Shown here: positions 34,131-44,000 of the stretch, piece by piece | Numbering within the stretch: position 1 is the stretch's first letter | Layout: each line of letters begins with the position of its first letter | Assembly: GCA_038030265.1 (NCBI GenBank) | Contig: CM075942.1 | Coordinates: 12,048,029 to 12,112,028, forward strand | Source: Corythucha ciliata | Lineage: Eukaryota > Arthropoda > Insecta > Hemiptera > Tingidae | DNA length: 64,000 bases | Direction of reading: 5' to 3' | Position numbers and translations under genes: made by a program | Notes under the pieces: model-generated | The model's input: the letters and a program-made list of their open reading frames with translations, nothing else | Databases searched by the model: none | What the model was told of the DNA's origin: nothing

Positions 34131-35745
34131 CAGATGCGGATCCAGGGAGGGGCTTAGGGGGCTTTAGCCCCTTCCTTCGGGGTAGCGCTTAATATGGGTT
34201 TGAGTATCCAGAAAAATGCGAGTAAATCCTGAAAACCCCAAAATGATGAAACCAGCCCCAAAACTTTCAATTTCACACCGTAAACTGCCTTCTCAGCGGC
34301 ATGCCTGAAATCATTCGACAACAAACTGTTTATTCTAGATTCCCCCCCCCCCCAAAACTGGTACCCCAGGGGGGTGTTTTTAGACCGAGAACTGCCTGAT
34401 TGGTCATTTTTTGAGCGGAAATTGCCAATTTGGTCATTTTATAGGTACGAATGGTCATTTAGGCCATTTTCAGGGCAGGAATGTCTAGGTATTAGGAAAG
34501 TTTACCCATTTTTATAGTGTGGAAATGGGCAGTTCTGCCATTTTCTTGGTGCCCACACATAGAGTCAGTTCTGACGATTTCAAGGCTTGAATAGCCATAA
34601 TGACCATTTTTAGGGCGCATAGAGTCAGTGTTGCCAGTTGAAGGCGCGAATAGCACGTCCCAAGCCAAGTCGAGAAAGGTTAGTTTGACCATTTTCCGCG
34701 ATCGAATGGTCGATTTTGCCATTTTCATGGCAGGAGTCACCTGTTCAGGCATTTTTAGAGCGCCATTCGTCAGTTTATCAATTTTGAGAGCTCGTCATGT
34801 AATTTCCACAATTTTTAGAGCGTAAATATAGTAATTTTAGCCATTTTCAAGACACGAATCGTCAGTTTTGCCATTTTTATAGAGCGCGATAATAGTTTGT
34901 CAAACCAAAGGCCCGAATGTTCAGTTTGGCTATTCTTGGCGCGTGAATTGCCGATTTTGCCATTTTCAGGCCTTTTTAGGCATTTCTAGGGCGTGAATCG
35001 TCAGTTTAGCAATTTTAGGGGGTGATCAGTTTGGCCATTTTTAGACAGGAATTGTCAGTTCTGCCATTTTCAGGGCAGGAATCGTCAGCCTAGGCATTTT
35101 AAAGGCGTGAATCATCAATTTTAGCCTTTTTTACGCCACATTAGAGTCAGTTTGGCTATTTTCAGAGCGGGAATCGCCATTTTTGGTAATTTCAAGGTGC
35201 AAATCGCAAATATAATAATTTTAGCCATTTTCAAAGCACGAATAATCAGGGCGCAAATGTCCATTCAACCAAGACCATGATTTCGCAAATTTCAGGGTGG
35301 GAATCATCTTTTTAGGCATTTCCAGGGCACGTGAAGTCATTTTGACCACAATTTACGCCGGGAATCGCCGCAGTTTGGCAATTTTTAGTGAGCAAGCAGC
35401 CAGCTTAGCCTTTAGACAGTTAATAGGCAGTTTTTCAGGACTCGAATAGTCCGTTAAGCCAAAGGCGCGAATTGGTGATTTTTGGCACGATAATAACAAT
35501 TTGGCCATTTTTAGCGCGCGAATGGTTGATTTAGCCGTGGGGTGATTCAGGATGGGAATCACGATCTTTTCAGGGGTTCACTAATCACCAGTTTAGCCAA
35601 GTTTTATATTTTTAGGCACGTGTTTAGTGGGAATTGCTAGTTTTAGCTATTGTCAGTTAGTGAATGGCCGTCAAGTCATTTTTTGTCGATCGAAGCACTC
35701 CATTTCTCTAGCCCCTCCCTTGACCTAATCCTGGATCCGCGTCTG
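34131..35745. mobile_element. hAT-like non-autonomous element filled with family C repeats (1615 bp)
   Basis: Left end CAGATGCGGATCCAGG; right end, on the other strand, CAGACGCGGATCCAGG, one mismatch in 16. Both ends continue with AGGGAGGGGCT blocks. Flanks TTAGTAGG (34123-34130) and TTAGTAGT (35746-35753) agree at 7 of 8. About 1.3 kb of the interior is the family C array; no transposase is visible. The right flanking duplication directly abuts the TIR element at 35754. Confidence 0.72.
34360..35680 (+). repeat. Family C tandem array
   Basis: About 45 diverged copies of a unit near 30 bp: TTTGGCCATTTTTAGGGCG then CGAATCGTCAG. Variation concentrates in CGAAT/CAGGAAT while CCATTTT and CAGTTT are kept. 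It lies wholly inside the hAT-like ends. Confidence 0.8.
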
Positions 35746-35753
35746 TTAGTAGT

Positions 35754-36030
35754 TAATGCATGCATAAAGTTGTAGCCGTAGGGTTTAGAATTCAACCCAT
35801 AACACCGAGTGTCCGGGTCAGGGCCCTAGCACTGGGACTCCATATGCATGGAACTGGTACAGGATAAAGAGGCACTTCTATACTATCACTCATTATGGAA
35901 GTTGGTTCAACTGAAACTCAGTTTTCTGATACACTGAAGATGGCAAGTAGCCGAAACCAGTTCGTTTTGACGCACTTCAGGGAAGACTGACATCATAGGC
36001 TCCTACGACTACAACTTTATGCATGCATTA
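35754..36030. mobile_element. TIR element with TA-type ends (277 bp)
   Basis: Left arm TAATGCATGCATAAAGTTGT then AGCCGTAGG; the right arm is its inverse with one mismatch, about 29 bp in all. If the outer TA is the duplicated target, the ends are ATGCATGCATAAAG, as in a Tc1/mariner-type MITE. The interior is unique and holds a hammerhead-like core (35934-35956). Confidence 0.6.
35934..35956 (+). ncRNA. Hammerhead-ribozyme-like core
   Basis: CTGAAGA matches the invariant CUGANGA box. TGGCAAGTAGCC can form a short stem II (GGC/GCC), and GAAA follows immediately, as in the conserved second box. After GAAA, CCAGTTCGTT allows a two-pair stem III and a GUU cleavage triplet. Stem I pairs poorly by eye, so activity is doubtful. 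Such cores occur in Penelope-like elements and retrozymes. Confidence 0.25.
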
Positions 36031-37300
36031 CGTTATCCAAATACATAATAATTTGGGGAAAAAGGACAAATTCATAACTCTGCCTCTGCGGATCGTCGAA
36101 CCCAACACAAGCTCTTCCTTTTTCTCTAATTTCCAGCAGTGTATTCACAATATTATTCCACTTCTTCCATGAGCAAATGTGATATGAAACGGGAAAAAAT
36201 CCTAAATTGTGTGCTAATAAACGATTAACATCATGACCGTTATAAAAAAAACATCAAGCCAAGGAAGTCGGGTGTAATCTAGCCTACTGACAGACTGTCT
36301 GCCGGTATACAGCCGTCCAAGGAGCAAATTCAAACTCATGCTCATGAGGGCAATACTCAGGAATTCAGCGTTTTTATTACTTTACATTTTCTTATAGAGG
36401 AAGTTCTTGTAGAAGAAGATTGAAACAGCGACAAAAGCACCTCGTTTCTTCACGTTTTAGTCAATGTTGATGACTGGAATTGGTCCCATTCCATTGGAAC
36501 CCAGACCGTAGATTTCAAAACTGTCATCACTTTTGAAAATAAGTGCATTTCGACCCTAGAAATCGACTTTTTTGGTATAAGCGTACGTTTTCTGTGAAAA
36601 AAAACTGTCATAACATAACTCGACAGGACAGTGAGATAGGCCACAATCCTAATAGTAATTTTGTACTCCATTTTACTTCCTTGTTCACCTTTGGAAGCAT
36701 GACGTTCGTGAAAAAAGTCGCTTTGCCATTTTTCCCTGACTTTTCTCATAAATTCACGAAATTCCCTGACATTTCCCTGACTTTTCCAGTTTTAGACAAT
36801 TCCCTGACAATTCCCGGTTCTCCCGGTTTTCCAGGTTTGTCGACACCCTGTATTTACTCAGAATTTGGTGGTGGTGCCAGAAAACAGTTTTACCCTAGAA
36901 CTATCGATCTCACGTTTCAAGTCCTAGAACTCACGTTTCAGCTCTATAGAAACATGCTCCCCGAGTAATGACTTTTTAGCCAGGGACAGCCATTTTGGCC
37001 TGGTAATAATGAGCAGTGTTGTCATTGAGAAGGGCTTTTGGGCTGTGGGACTATCAACTTAGCCTCTGAACGACTAATAGGACATATAACTGGAAATATG
37101 GATACATTATTTCATTTATTAATCAAAAATATCCCGTCGCTATAGCATTGATGGCTCTATACTGGTAATTTTTATGTTGTTTTTTGTAAATTATTGCTAT
37201 GTTTTTCACAAGCGGCGTTGTTAGAACAGTCTGACCAAAGATTTAGACTCAAAGGATTTCAAATATGTGAAATGCGGTACACGGCGAAGATATCGCGCGA
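36031..37300. other. Unique sequence with a dispersed repeat end
   Basis: No array. 36720-36850 is a separate dispersed repeat. The 141-codon frame at 36543-36968 crosses it and is explained by it. Confidence 0.35.
36720..36850 (-). mobile_element. CCCTGAC-type dispersed repeat with CAGGGTGTC end
   Basis: Repeats TTCCCTGAC five times with variants, then CCCGGTTTTCCAGG and GTCGACACCCTG. On the minus strand it starts CAGGGTGTCGACAAACC. From memory, similar sequence is widespread in invertebrate genomes as a hAT-like MITE. The other end was not located. Confidence 0.45.
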
Positions 37301-39900
37301 TGAATGCGGGGGGGGGGGGTATTTATAGGCAAGGAACTCGGAGCATGCTCGCTTTTATCGACCATCATCCCCCTCCCACTTCACCTCTTCATGTTTCCCG
37401 TAACAACAACAGACGAGCTTGAAGCTAAAAACAGGAATCAAGAAAAATCCGCCATTCTTTTCTTTTTTTTTTTCTTTTTTTTACACGCAATATCTTAAGA
37501 TATTTGTTTGTACCTCTTACATAACGAAAAAAAAAGGGAGGAGATAATGCTTTTTCCAGCCTCTATCATCTTCTTCTATGGAGAGAGAGCTTTTCGTGCT
37601 CATTCCACGACCCCCTACTACAGACCCCTCGAATGGCGGGGGGGAAATGAAAAAAAAAAGGCAATAGGCGTAATAAAATTTTATGCTTTACAAGGTTGTT
37701 CATGAATGACGATCGTTTTGTGACTCGTCTTGAATTCTTCGTATATAAAGCCCCCTGCTCATAGTACTCACCCCGGCTTCGTAATAAATAAATAAAACCC
37801 AACAAGACCACCTGTGACTTCGTATTTAGTACCCGACTACCCTACCAATAACAAAAAAAAAAGTCTTAATCGCACTGTGGGGATTTTTTTTTTTTTTTTT
37901 TCCTGGAGGCGTTACGCTGTGCTCATCAGCTTACAGCTCTTTTCAAAGTTCTATTGCATTGGATTCGTACCAAGATTTTTAATTCTGGATGTATGCCTAA
38001 ACAACAACGACGACGGGGCCGACAGTTCGTTTTCTCCTGTAAATTATTACTAGTGGAGAGCGTCAGTTCTAAAATGGAAGAGCGTAAAATAAGGAACCTG
38101 TGGTTCGACCTACTTTGAATTTTAAATTATGGGTGGTTGGTAGGGGTATAGGAATCTTATTAATTAGCCGTAGATTTCCATTAACCGCCCTGCAGAGTGC
38201 CCTGTGTGTGTGTTTTTTTTTTCAATTAAGGGGCGGAATTTTTTGGATTGCCTTGCAGTGATTGGTTCATTGTTTAAGAAGGAGAGGGACAATCTTAAGG
38301 GCTGTGTTCCCCAAAAAGTTCAATAGACTCGTTGGACCTTAAACAAGTGAGACAGAAATGGGAACGAAGGGAAAAACCTGTTCCCCTTGCCCCTTAGTGG
38401 CCATTGCCAGTCTGTTGAACGAGCGGAGGTGGGCGAGGCCATCTTGCTTAAAGCCTTACAAAAAACAAAACAAATAATGTTTCATTCTTGTTCGCACTGG
38501 GGAAATATTTTTCTTCGTCTAGCGAAAACAATGTCGTAGAAGTAGATAAAATGAAAAATATGATGTCAAAAGAGAGAGGGAGTGAGTGAGAGAGAAGAAG
38601 GCGAGAAAAGAGCGAGGAGATATTGGAATAAAACTTAAAGAGGGTTAGTAATGTTGTCATAAACATCTCCCTCCTCCTATCCCTGTAACAACCACTCATA
38701 TCCCACCGCAAGCCCAACTTTTACAACAATATATAAACCAACCATCCAACTTCACAAACGCATCAACCCACCCACCAACCATCCACCCGTTCTGGATAAA
38801 ACAATTTAACGCGGAAAAATACAGAAACAATCAATCACAGCAGCGGCTCACCACTCAAAATTACAATAAACGTACTGGCTGAGTGATTTGAATCACCACA
38901 CTCGGCGTAAAACCCACGCTAATACGGTCAATTTGAATAAAAAAAATACTTGAGAGACATAGGTCGCTTTGCGTGAAAGTTATTCGCAAGATCGCTCGCG
39001 TTTTGAAATTTATTTTGACGATCACCACAGTCGAAACTTTTTTTTTCTACACGAATGATTAATTACAGGCGACTTCCCGCGCGGTTCTTTAAAAAAAAAA
39101 AAATCGTATTGGCAGTTTGAACGACACAGCTCCTCAGTCAGAAGGGGATGATTAAAACGATTTTAATTTACGTTTAATCGTTCATTAATTATAGACAAGG
39201 CCTCCTGGTTTTACGTTTTGAGGTGAAGTGGTTTGATTCCACCCATAAAAAGGTCGAAGAAGGGGGGGGGCAATTATATTCTTCGAGCCGCGGGGCGTTA
39301 TTTTGTGTTAACGAAATTTATTCGGCTGGTGGTGTTGGCGGTGGAGATTAGCTAATGAAGGGTGAAACAGGAGCGAGACAACGTAAAAAAAAAAAAAAAA
39401 AAGCTCAATAAAAAATAAAATGAATTCGTTGGGGTTAATACGAGTCGTCGAAAAGCATAAATTGCAGTCGTTAAAAATATTCATGAAACCGACGCGTATA
39501 ATGAGCTTGGAATGTGTGAATTTCTGTACTTTGAAGAACATAGCCCAACCAAGGAGGATTTTATGTTATTGTGTGCATTATGGGCGGGGCAGGAGAAGGA
39601 GTTTCTGTCCTTCGTGAGGTATATAATTCGCGATGCATGTGTGCGTTACACCAGTGCGATGCGTGCGGGTGGTTCTCTGCAGAGGGAGGCCGCTCGTATC
39701 TTTTGGTGCGTGAATATTTTTTGCACTCCACAAAATTTGAACGTCCAGTTCCTCCACCTTTTTGATGGGCAGTCTCCAGCCTTTGATCTGGGAGTGGGCA
39801 GAACTCAGCGCTGGGGATGTTCAATTCATTCCCGGAGACTGGATTTGAACAGAAATAATCGTTATCGGTCAAAAATCAACATCACTGCTTGTAAGCTGCC
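37301..39900. other. Unique CT/GA-rich, intron-like island
   Basis: G run 37308-37318, T runs near 37460-37490 and 37885-37905, A run 39385-39401. (GT)n near 38203-38213. One unrecognised ORF is listed separately. Confidence 0.35.
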
Positions 39901-39907
39901 GTTTTAG
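39512..39907 (+). CDS. 131-codon unrecognised ORF
   Basis: The frame begins MCEFLYFEEHSPTKEDF and ends ITACKLPF. The first 80 codons have natural-looking composition (LLCALWAGQEKEF, FVRYIIRDACVRY). A shorter antisense frame overlaps. A T-arm-like GTTCAAATCC appears on the minus strand near 39845, so the 3' part may be a tRNA-derived repeat. No domain is recognised. It may be a transposon coding relic. Confidence 0.2.
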   Translation: MCEFLYFEEHSPTKEDFMLLCALWAGQEKEFLSFVRYIIRDACVRYTSAMRAGGSLQREAARIFWCVNIFCTPQNLNVQFLHLFDGQSPAFDLGVGRTQRWGCSIHSRRLDLNRNNRYRSKINITACKLPF

Positions 39908-40150
39908 CCTTCTATTCTGAATTTACTGTCCAAAAACTGGCAATTTTTATCCCAGAAAGTGATACTCTCGGAGCTAATTTCGAAAATTTAGCCCCCTTGG
40001 ACGGTAATTGTGCTAATTTAGCCCTACAAACTGGACTCTTCCAACCTAGAGAGGTATATTTCCTCGTCAGAATCTCATAGGCCTGTAAATTGCGTGTGAA
40101 GGGAGGCTGTAAAAGGTGAGGATGGCTTCATTAGTGTCAAGGGGGGGGGA
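39900..40150. other. Decayed family D-like spacer
   Basis: AAACTGGCAATTTT and GCTAATTT motifs without stable period, then a G run at 40140-40149. Confidence 0.3.
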
Positions 40151-40450
40151 CAAAAAAAAAAGATTCGTGACTAATATTGAGAGCAAACGCTCATTTGCCG
40201 CTAAAATATATAAAAAAAAAATGAATTCTAGATATTCGAAGGCAATACTGCGTGAATAAAACAGAAAATGTGCTAACCCTAAGTTTATATAGGCCCTTAA
40301 TAGACGACGCGCTAATAATGTGTTAATAGTGTGTTAGAAGAATAGCTAATATTCGCGGCTAAAATAGCGAAAATAGCTGATAATTAATAACAAGAAGAGA
40401 AATAAGTCACAATTTACGGCTTAAAATGGAGAAAAACAATATAGTTTTCA
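40150..40450 (+). repeat. Short family A array
   Basis: About eight diverged units of TAAAAT, GAGAAAA and CGCTAAT. Confidence 0.5.
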
Positions 40451-40653
40451 CTTTTCACATCTATTGAGGATGGCGTCGCTTTATGTACTTACGAGACAAC
40501 GCTGAGTTAAGAAAATCACTAACAACGAGCTCGTCAAGACGTTCATCATGAGAAGCGAACGCTATTTTCCACTTGACCGAACAAATATTATTATGTCACT
40601 TCATGCTTGAACAGGGTTGAGCAACATTGATAAACAAGGATGAGCGGTTTACG

Positions 40654-40914
40654 CATGGAGGTAGGAACAAGTGGAGAGAGAGAAAGGCTTTTTTAATGTA
40701 GAAACATGTAAAGTCGGGTTTTCCGCCATTACACACCCACTGTTATCATTCACTTAGAGAGGACGAGAGGGGGAATTTATCTATTTTTCACTGATCGAGT
40801 ATCAAATTGTCAATGTTTTTGTTGGGTGAGGCCTGATAACAGATAGTGTGTAGTAATGGCGACCGGCTTCACGAACAATGCGTTTCACTCCCTCCACTTG
40901 TTCCTACCTCCATG
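40654..40914. mobile_element. MITE with perfect 8-bp target duplication (261 bp)
   Basis: Starts CATGGAGGTAGGAACAAGTG and ends with its inverse, CACTTGTTCCTACCTCCATG. The repeat extends a few more bases (GAG/CTC). GGTTTACG stands immediately on both sides (40646-40653 and 40915-40922), an exact duplication, so insertion was recent relative to the others. An 8-bp duplication fits the hAT or P superfamilies. No coding capacity. Confidence 0.85.
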
Positions 40915-41377
40915 GGTTTACGTATATCTCATCCTTTTCATCACTGAGTGAATGAAAGTACCTACTTTACGTCGCTCATAGCAGTAATGGAAAGTACACT
41001 TTACATCACTCTAAACAGTGTTAAGTAATAGGTATTAGTATACTTCACAACGAGTGAGGAAAGCGTCACTTTACGCGCGAGTTGTGTTTAACGATCGAAG
41101 CGAAGCCGAGTTTGCTAATTACTAACAACGAGCGCGTCAGGACGCTCTCATCACGAGTTGCGAACGCTATTTTTCGCTCGACCGACAAAGTGCGAGGCAC
41201 TTCACCACGACCCACTCCAAACCCGTCACTTCTACAGTGACGGAAAGTACTTTTCGCACGACTTATACGGGAAGTGATGAGAACCGCACTGAAAACCTCC
41301 CTCGAAACTATCTGTTTTCGTACCCGTGCGGAAAACACGAAAAAGGCACGGGTGTGTGTTAGGAGAACAGCTGATTT

Positions 41378-41378
<1 letters not shown>

Positions 41379-41411
<33 letters not shown>
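41379..41411. repeat. Poly-T tract (33 bases)
   Basis: Uninterrupted T33. Followed at about 41503-41572 by a T/G tract built of GTTTTTT and GTTTT blocks. Confidence 0.9.
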
Positions 41412-41414
<3 letters not shown>

Positions 41415-41961
41415 GTTAACCAATGTTTGCTGTCCACAGATTTTGTTCTCTTGGAGGTCTCAATTTGTATTCTGTGATATGACGTTAATTGTTACTGTTG
41501 TTTGTTTTTTTTGTTTTTTTTTTGTTTTTTGTTTTGTTTTTTGTTTTGTTTTTTGTTTTTGTTTTTCTTCCTGTCTGCGCCTGTTGGTTTGTTCACTGTG
41601 TTTGGGTTTCTCACACGTAAATACCATAGCATTTCCAGAATGAGCACCTGCCTATAAATTCCCCATCGTCGTGCGAAAAACGTCGTTCATTACTCGGCGG
41701 AAAGTGAAATATCATGTGCTCGTGTAATAGACTCGCGCGATATTTCTTACTTTCCGCACTTGTTATGTAAATGTACTATTACATCACTCCTAGCAGTGAC
41801 GTAAAGTACTTTCGTTCACTCTGTGACGTCAAGTGAGGAAATAACACGCTGAGATTAAATGTTTCTTTCGTCGTGAGGTTACCATGGTGAAAATAGCCAC
41901 TTTCTTCGTAGGTCAAGCGAAAAATGTTAAACCGTTAATTGCTTAATTCTGAACAGATGGG

Positions 41962-42130
41962 TAAAGGTCGATTCACACACATCAGTGCTGTGAACGGGAC
42001 GTGCCCCGTCCGGCAAATAAAATATTATTCTCAATGGAAATTGAAGGGTCACGTCCCTGACACGTGCGGGATATGTGTGAACGAGCCTCTTAATTCCCAT
42101 ATGAGAATAATATTTTACTTGTCGTGACTT
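41962..42130 (+). mobile_element. MITE family K, copy 2
   Basis: Begins TAAAGGTCGATTCACACACA and carries GGGACGTGCCCCGTCC, AATATTATTCTCAATGG and CCCATATGAGAATAATATT, like 25256-25425 on the other strand. The right terminal arm is missing or replaced by GACTTTAAGG. ORFs on both strands here are by-products. Confidence 0.6.
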
Positions 42131-42289
42131 TAAGGCCATAGAAACGGAGAAACTGAAAACAAAAAATACGAAATAACAGGGTCTACGTCGATAACATAAG
42201 TTAAACTTCGGAGCATGAATACCACTAATGTTCACTCTTTGACGTTAAGTGAGGAATTCTTTCGTCAGGCCACTTTCCTCGAAGTTCAA

Positions 42290-43490
42290 GTGAAAAATCT
42301 CCATTTCTTAGCTATAAAATTGAGAAAAAAGCAGTGATCAATCGGCGAAGAAGTCAGCTAACATTAAAAAACGCCAATTCTTGGTTTTCGAGCCAATGTC
42401 GTGACTACAATTGTGAAAAAGCGCTGATTCACTTGACAAAACATTGAAAAAATCGCCAAGTGGCTGCTAAAATGGAGAAAAAGGGCTCACTTGCAGCTGA
42501 AATAAAGAAAAAGCGTTAATAATATGTGACTAAAATTGATAAAAACGCTAAATGGTAACTGTACAATTTTGAAAATTGGCGTCGTGGCTAAAATTAGGTG
42601 AAAGTTCTGAAGGTGAAGGTTTATGGGATAAAATTAAGAAATAATTCGCGGCTAAATTTGATAAAAAGCGCTAATTCTGTGCACAAATCAGGAAAAAGTG
42701 CTTATCCACCGTTTGTGGTCAGAGGTCCGTTCTGGGTGATTTCAGCGTTCAAGCGTCCAGAGCGTTTACAGTTGTAAACACCTGTAATGTCCTGTCGGTG
42801 CGTTTTTAATGAAAACCGACCGCGCCCACATCACAAACGCTTAACCCGAACATTAGTCGCTACACTTGCGTGGGTCCTGCCTCATGTAGGACACAAAATA
42901 AGAAGTGAAGAAAAACGTTTTAATTGACACCTACAATTAAGGAAACGCGCTCATTCGCAGCTAAACTTGAAAAATGTGCTAACTTGCTAAATAAATTGAG
43001 AAAAAGATGACATTCATAGCTCATTCGCAGCTATAAAATGAAGATAATCGCTAATTCACCGATCAATTTAGAAAATTTTAGAATTGGGGACAGATTTTGG
43101 TTAAAAGTGGTCATTCTTGGACAAAATTGAGAAATAATTCGCGGCTAAAGTAAAGAAGAAGTGCTAATTCGCAGCAAAAATTAATTGAAAAAAAAAAATG
43201 TTAATCCGCAAGGCCCATTCCCTATCCTTAGCAATTTTAGCGTTATGCGTCTTGTTTCATCTAAAAACGCCCGAACTGTCCTATCTCTGCACTTTCAATG
43301 AAAATCTACGGCCCGTCACAAATGCTAACCCCACGCTAATAGTCGCTACAAGCGCCACAGAGTAAGAAGTGAAGAAAAACGGTAATTCGCGTCTAAAATT
43401 GAGAAAAGGCGCTCAATCGCAAATAAATTTAAGAAAAAGTGAAAGAAAATAGCGTTCATTCAAATGGGAGAAAAACGCTAATTCTCGGAT
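42290..43490 (+). repeat. Family A array with a duplicated internal module
   Basis: Standard A units interrupted twice by a similar 150-200 bp non-A module: near 42720-42910 and 43220-43375. Both carry CACAAA(C/T)GCTAACCC-like text, then ATTAGTCGCTACA or AATAGTCGCTACA, then AAGAAGTGAAGAAAAACG. This shows a higher-order unit of about 480 bp. Confidence 0.7.
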
Positions 43491-43499
43491 CTGGGGAAT

Positions 43500-44000
43500 T
43501 CAGGACTTTTACTTAGATGGGGGAGGGATTGTTTTTTATTGAACCAAATGCGTGCAAACGGATTATTTCAATGAGGCAACTAACGCGAAATTGGGGTTTG
43601 AGCATGCCAAAATTACGCAAATTATAGGTTTTCAGTTAAACAGCGGCCCGCGAAAACAATTCTTTAGTTAAGCAAAACCCGCGAAAATGACGTTTTATTG
43701 GGACCTTTTACGGACCTTCCACGGGAAAACACCGCTCGGCATCAAATGGGAACTCGTAAAACGCTCTGCGAAAACTGTAAAATTTAGTCTGTCACCCTCT
43801 TCTGCCCACCCCTGCATTCGTCTGGTTACTCTGCCCATGATGGACCCTGTGACCTATCAACTTTAAACTTGAATGGAAAGCTTTGAATAGTTAAAATCTA
43901 TCCCCCAATTACGTTTAATTGGCCGTTTATTACCCTTTTTTGAATCATTAAGACAGAACAATAAAAATAAATCAAACCTTGATTTTTAAGTTCGAGAAAT
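43500..44000 (-). repeat. Decayed family B-like units
   Basis: CAAAACCCGCGAAAATGAC and GCGAAATTGGGG resemble inverted family B monomers, few and diverged. Confidence 0.35.

Larger units (their letters stand above)
40460..41930. repeat. Family J repeat region (ACTTTACGTCACT modules)
   Basis: Recurring AAGTACNNTTTACATCACTC and AGCAGTGACGTAAAGTAC modules, partly palindromic, at 40975-41060, 41210-41260 and 41780-41850. A direct repeat links 40518-40583 and 41121-41187 (ACTAACAACGAG, CGTCA, CGAACGCTATTT, TCGACCGA). The MITE at 40654-40914 is inserted inside it, and a T/G tract (41379-41572) interrupts it. Confidence 0.55.

Noticed and set aside
36543..36968. 141-codon plus-strand frame
   Set aside because: Its FPDIS/FPGF repeats translate the dispersed CCCTGAC repeat; not an independent gene.
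41379..41411. Poly-T as the tail of a retroposed gene on the minus strand
   Set aside because: No gene-like sequence or target duplication next to it; explained as a simple repeat.
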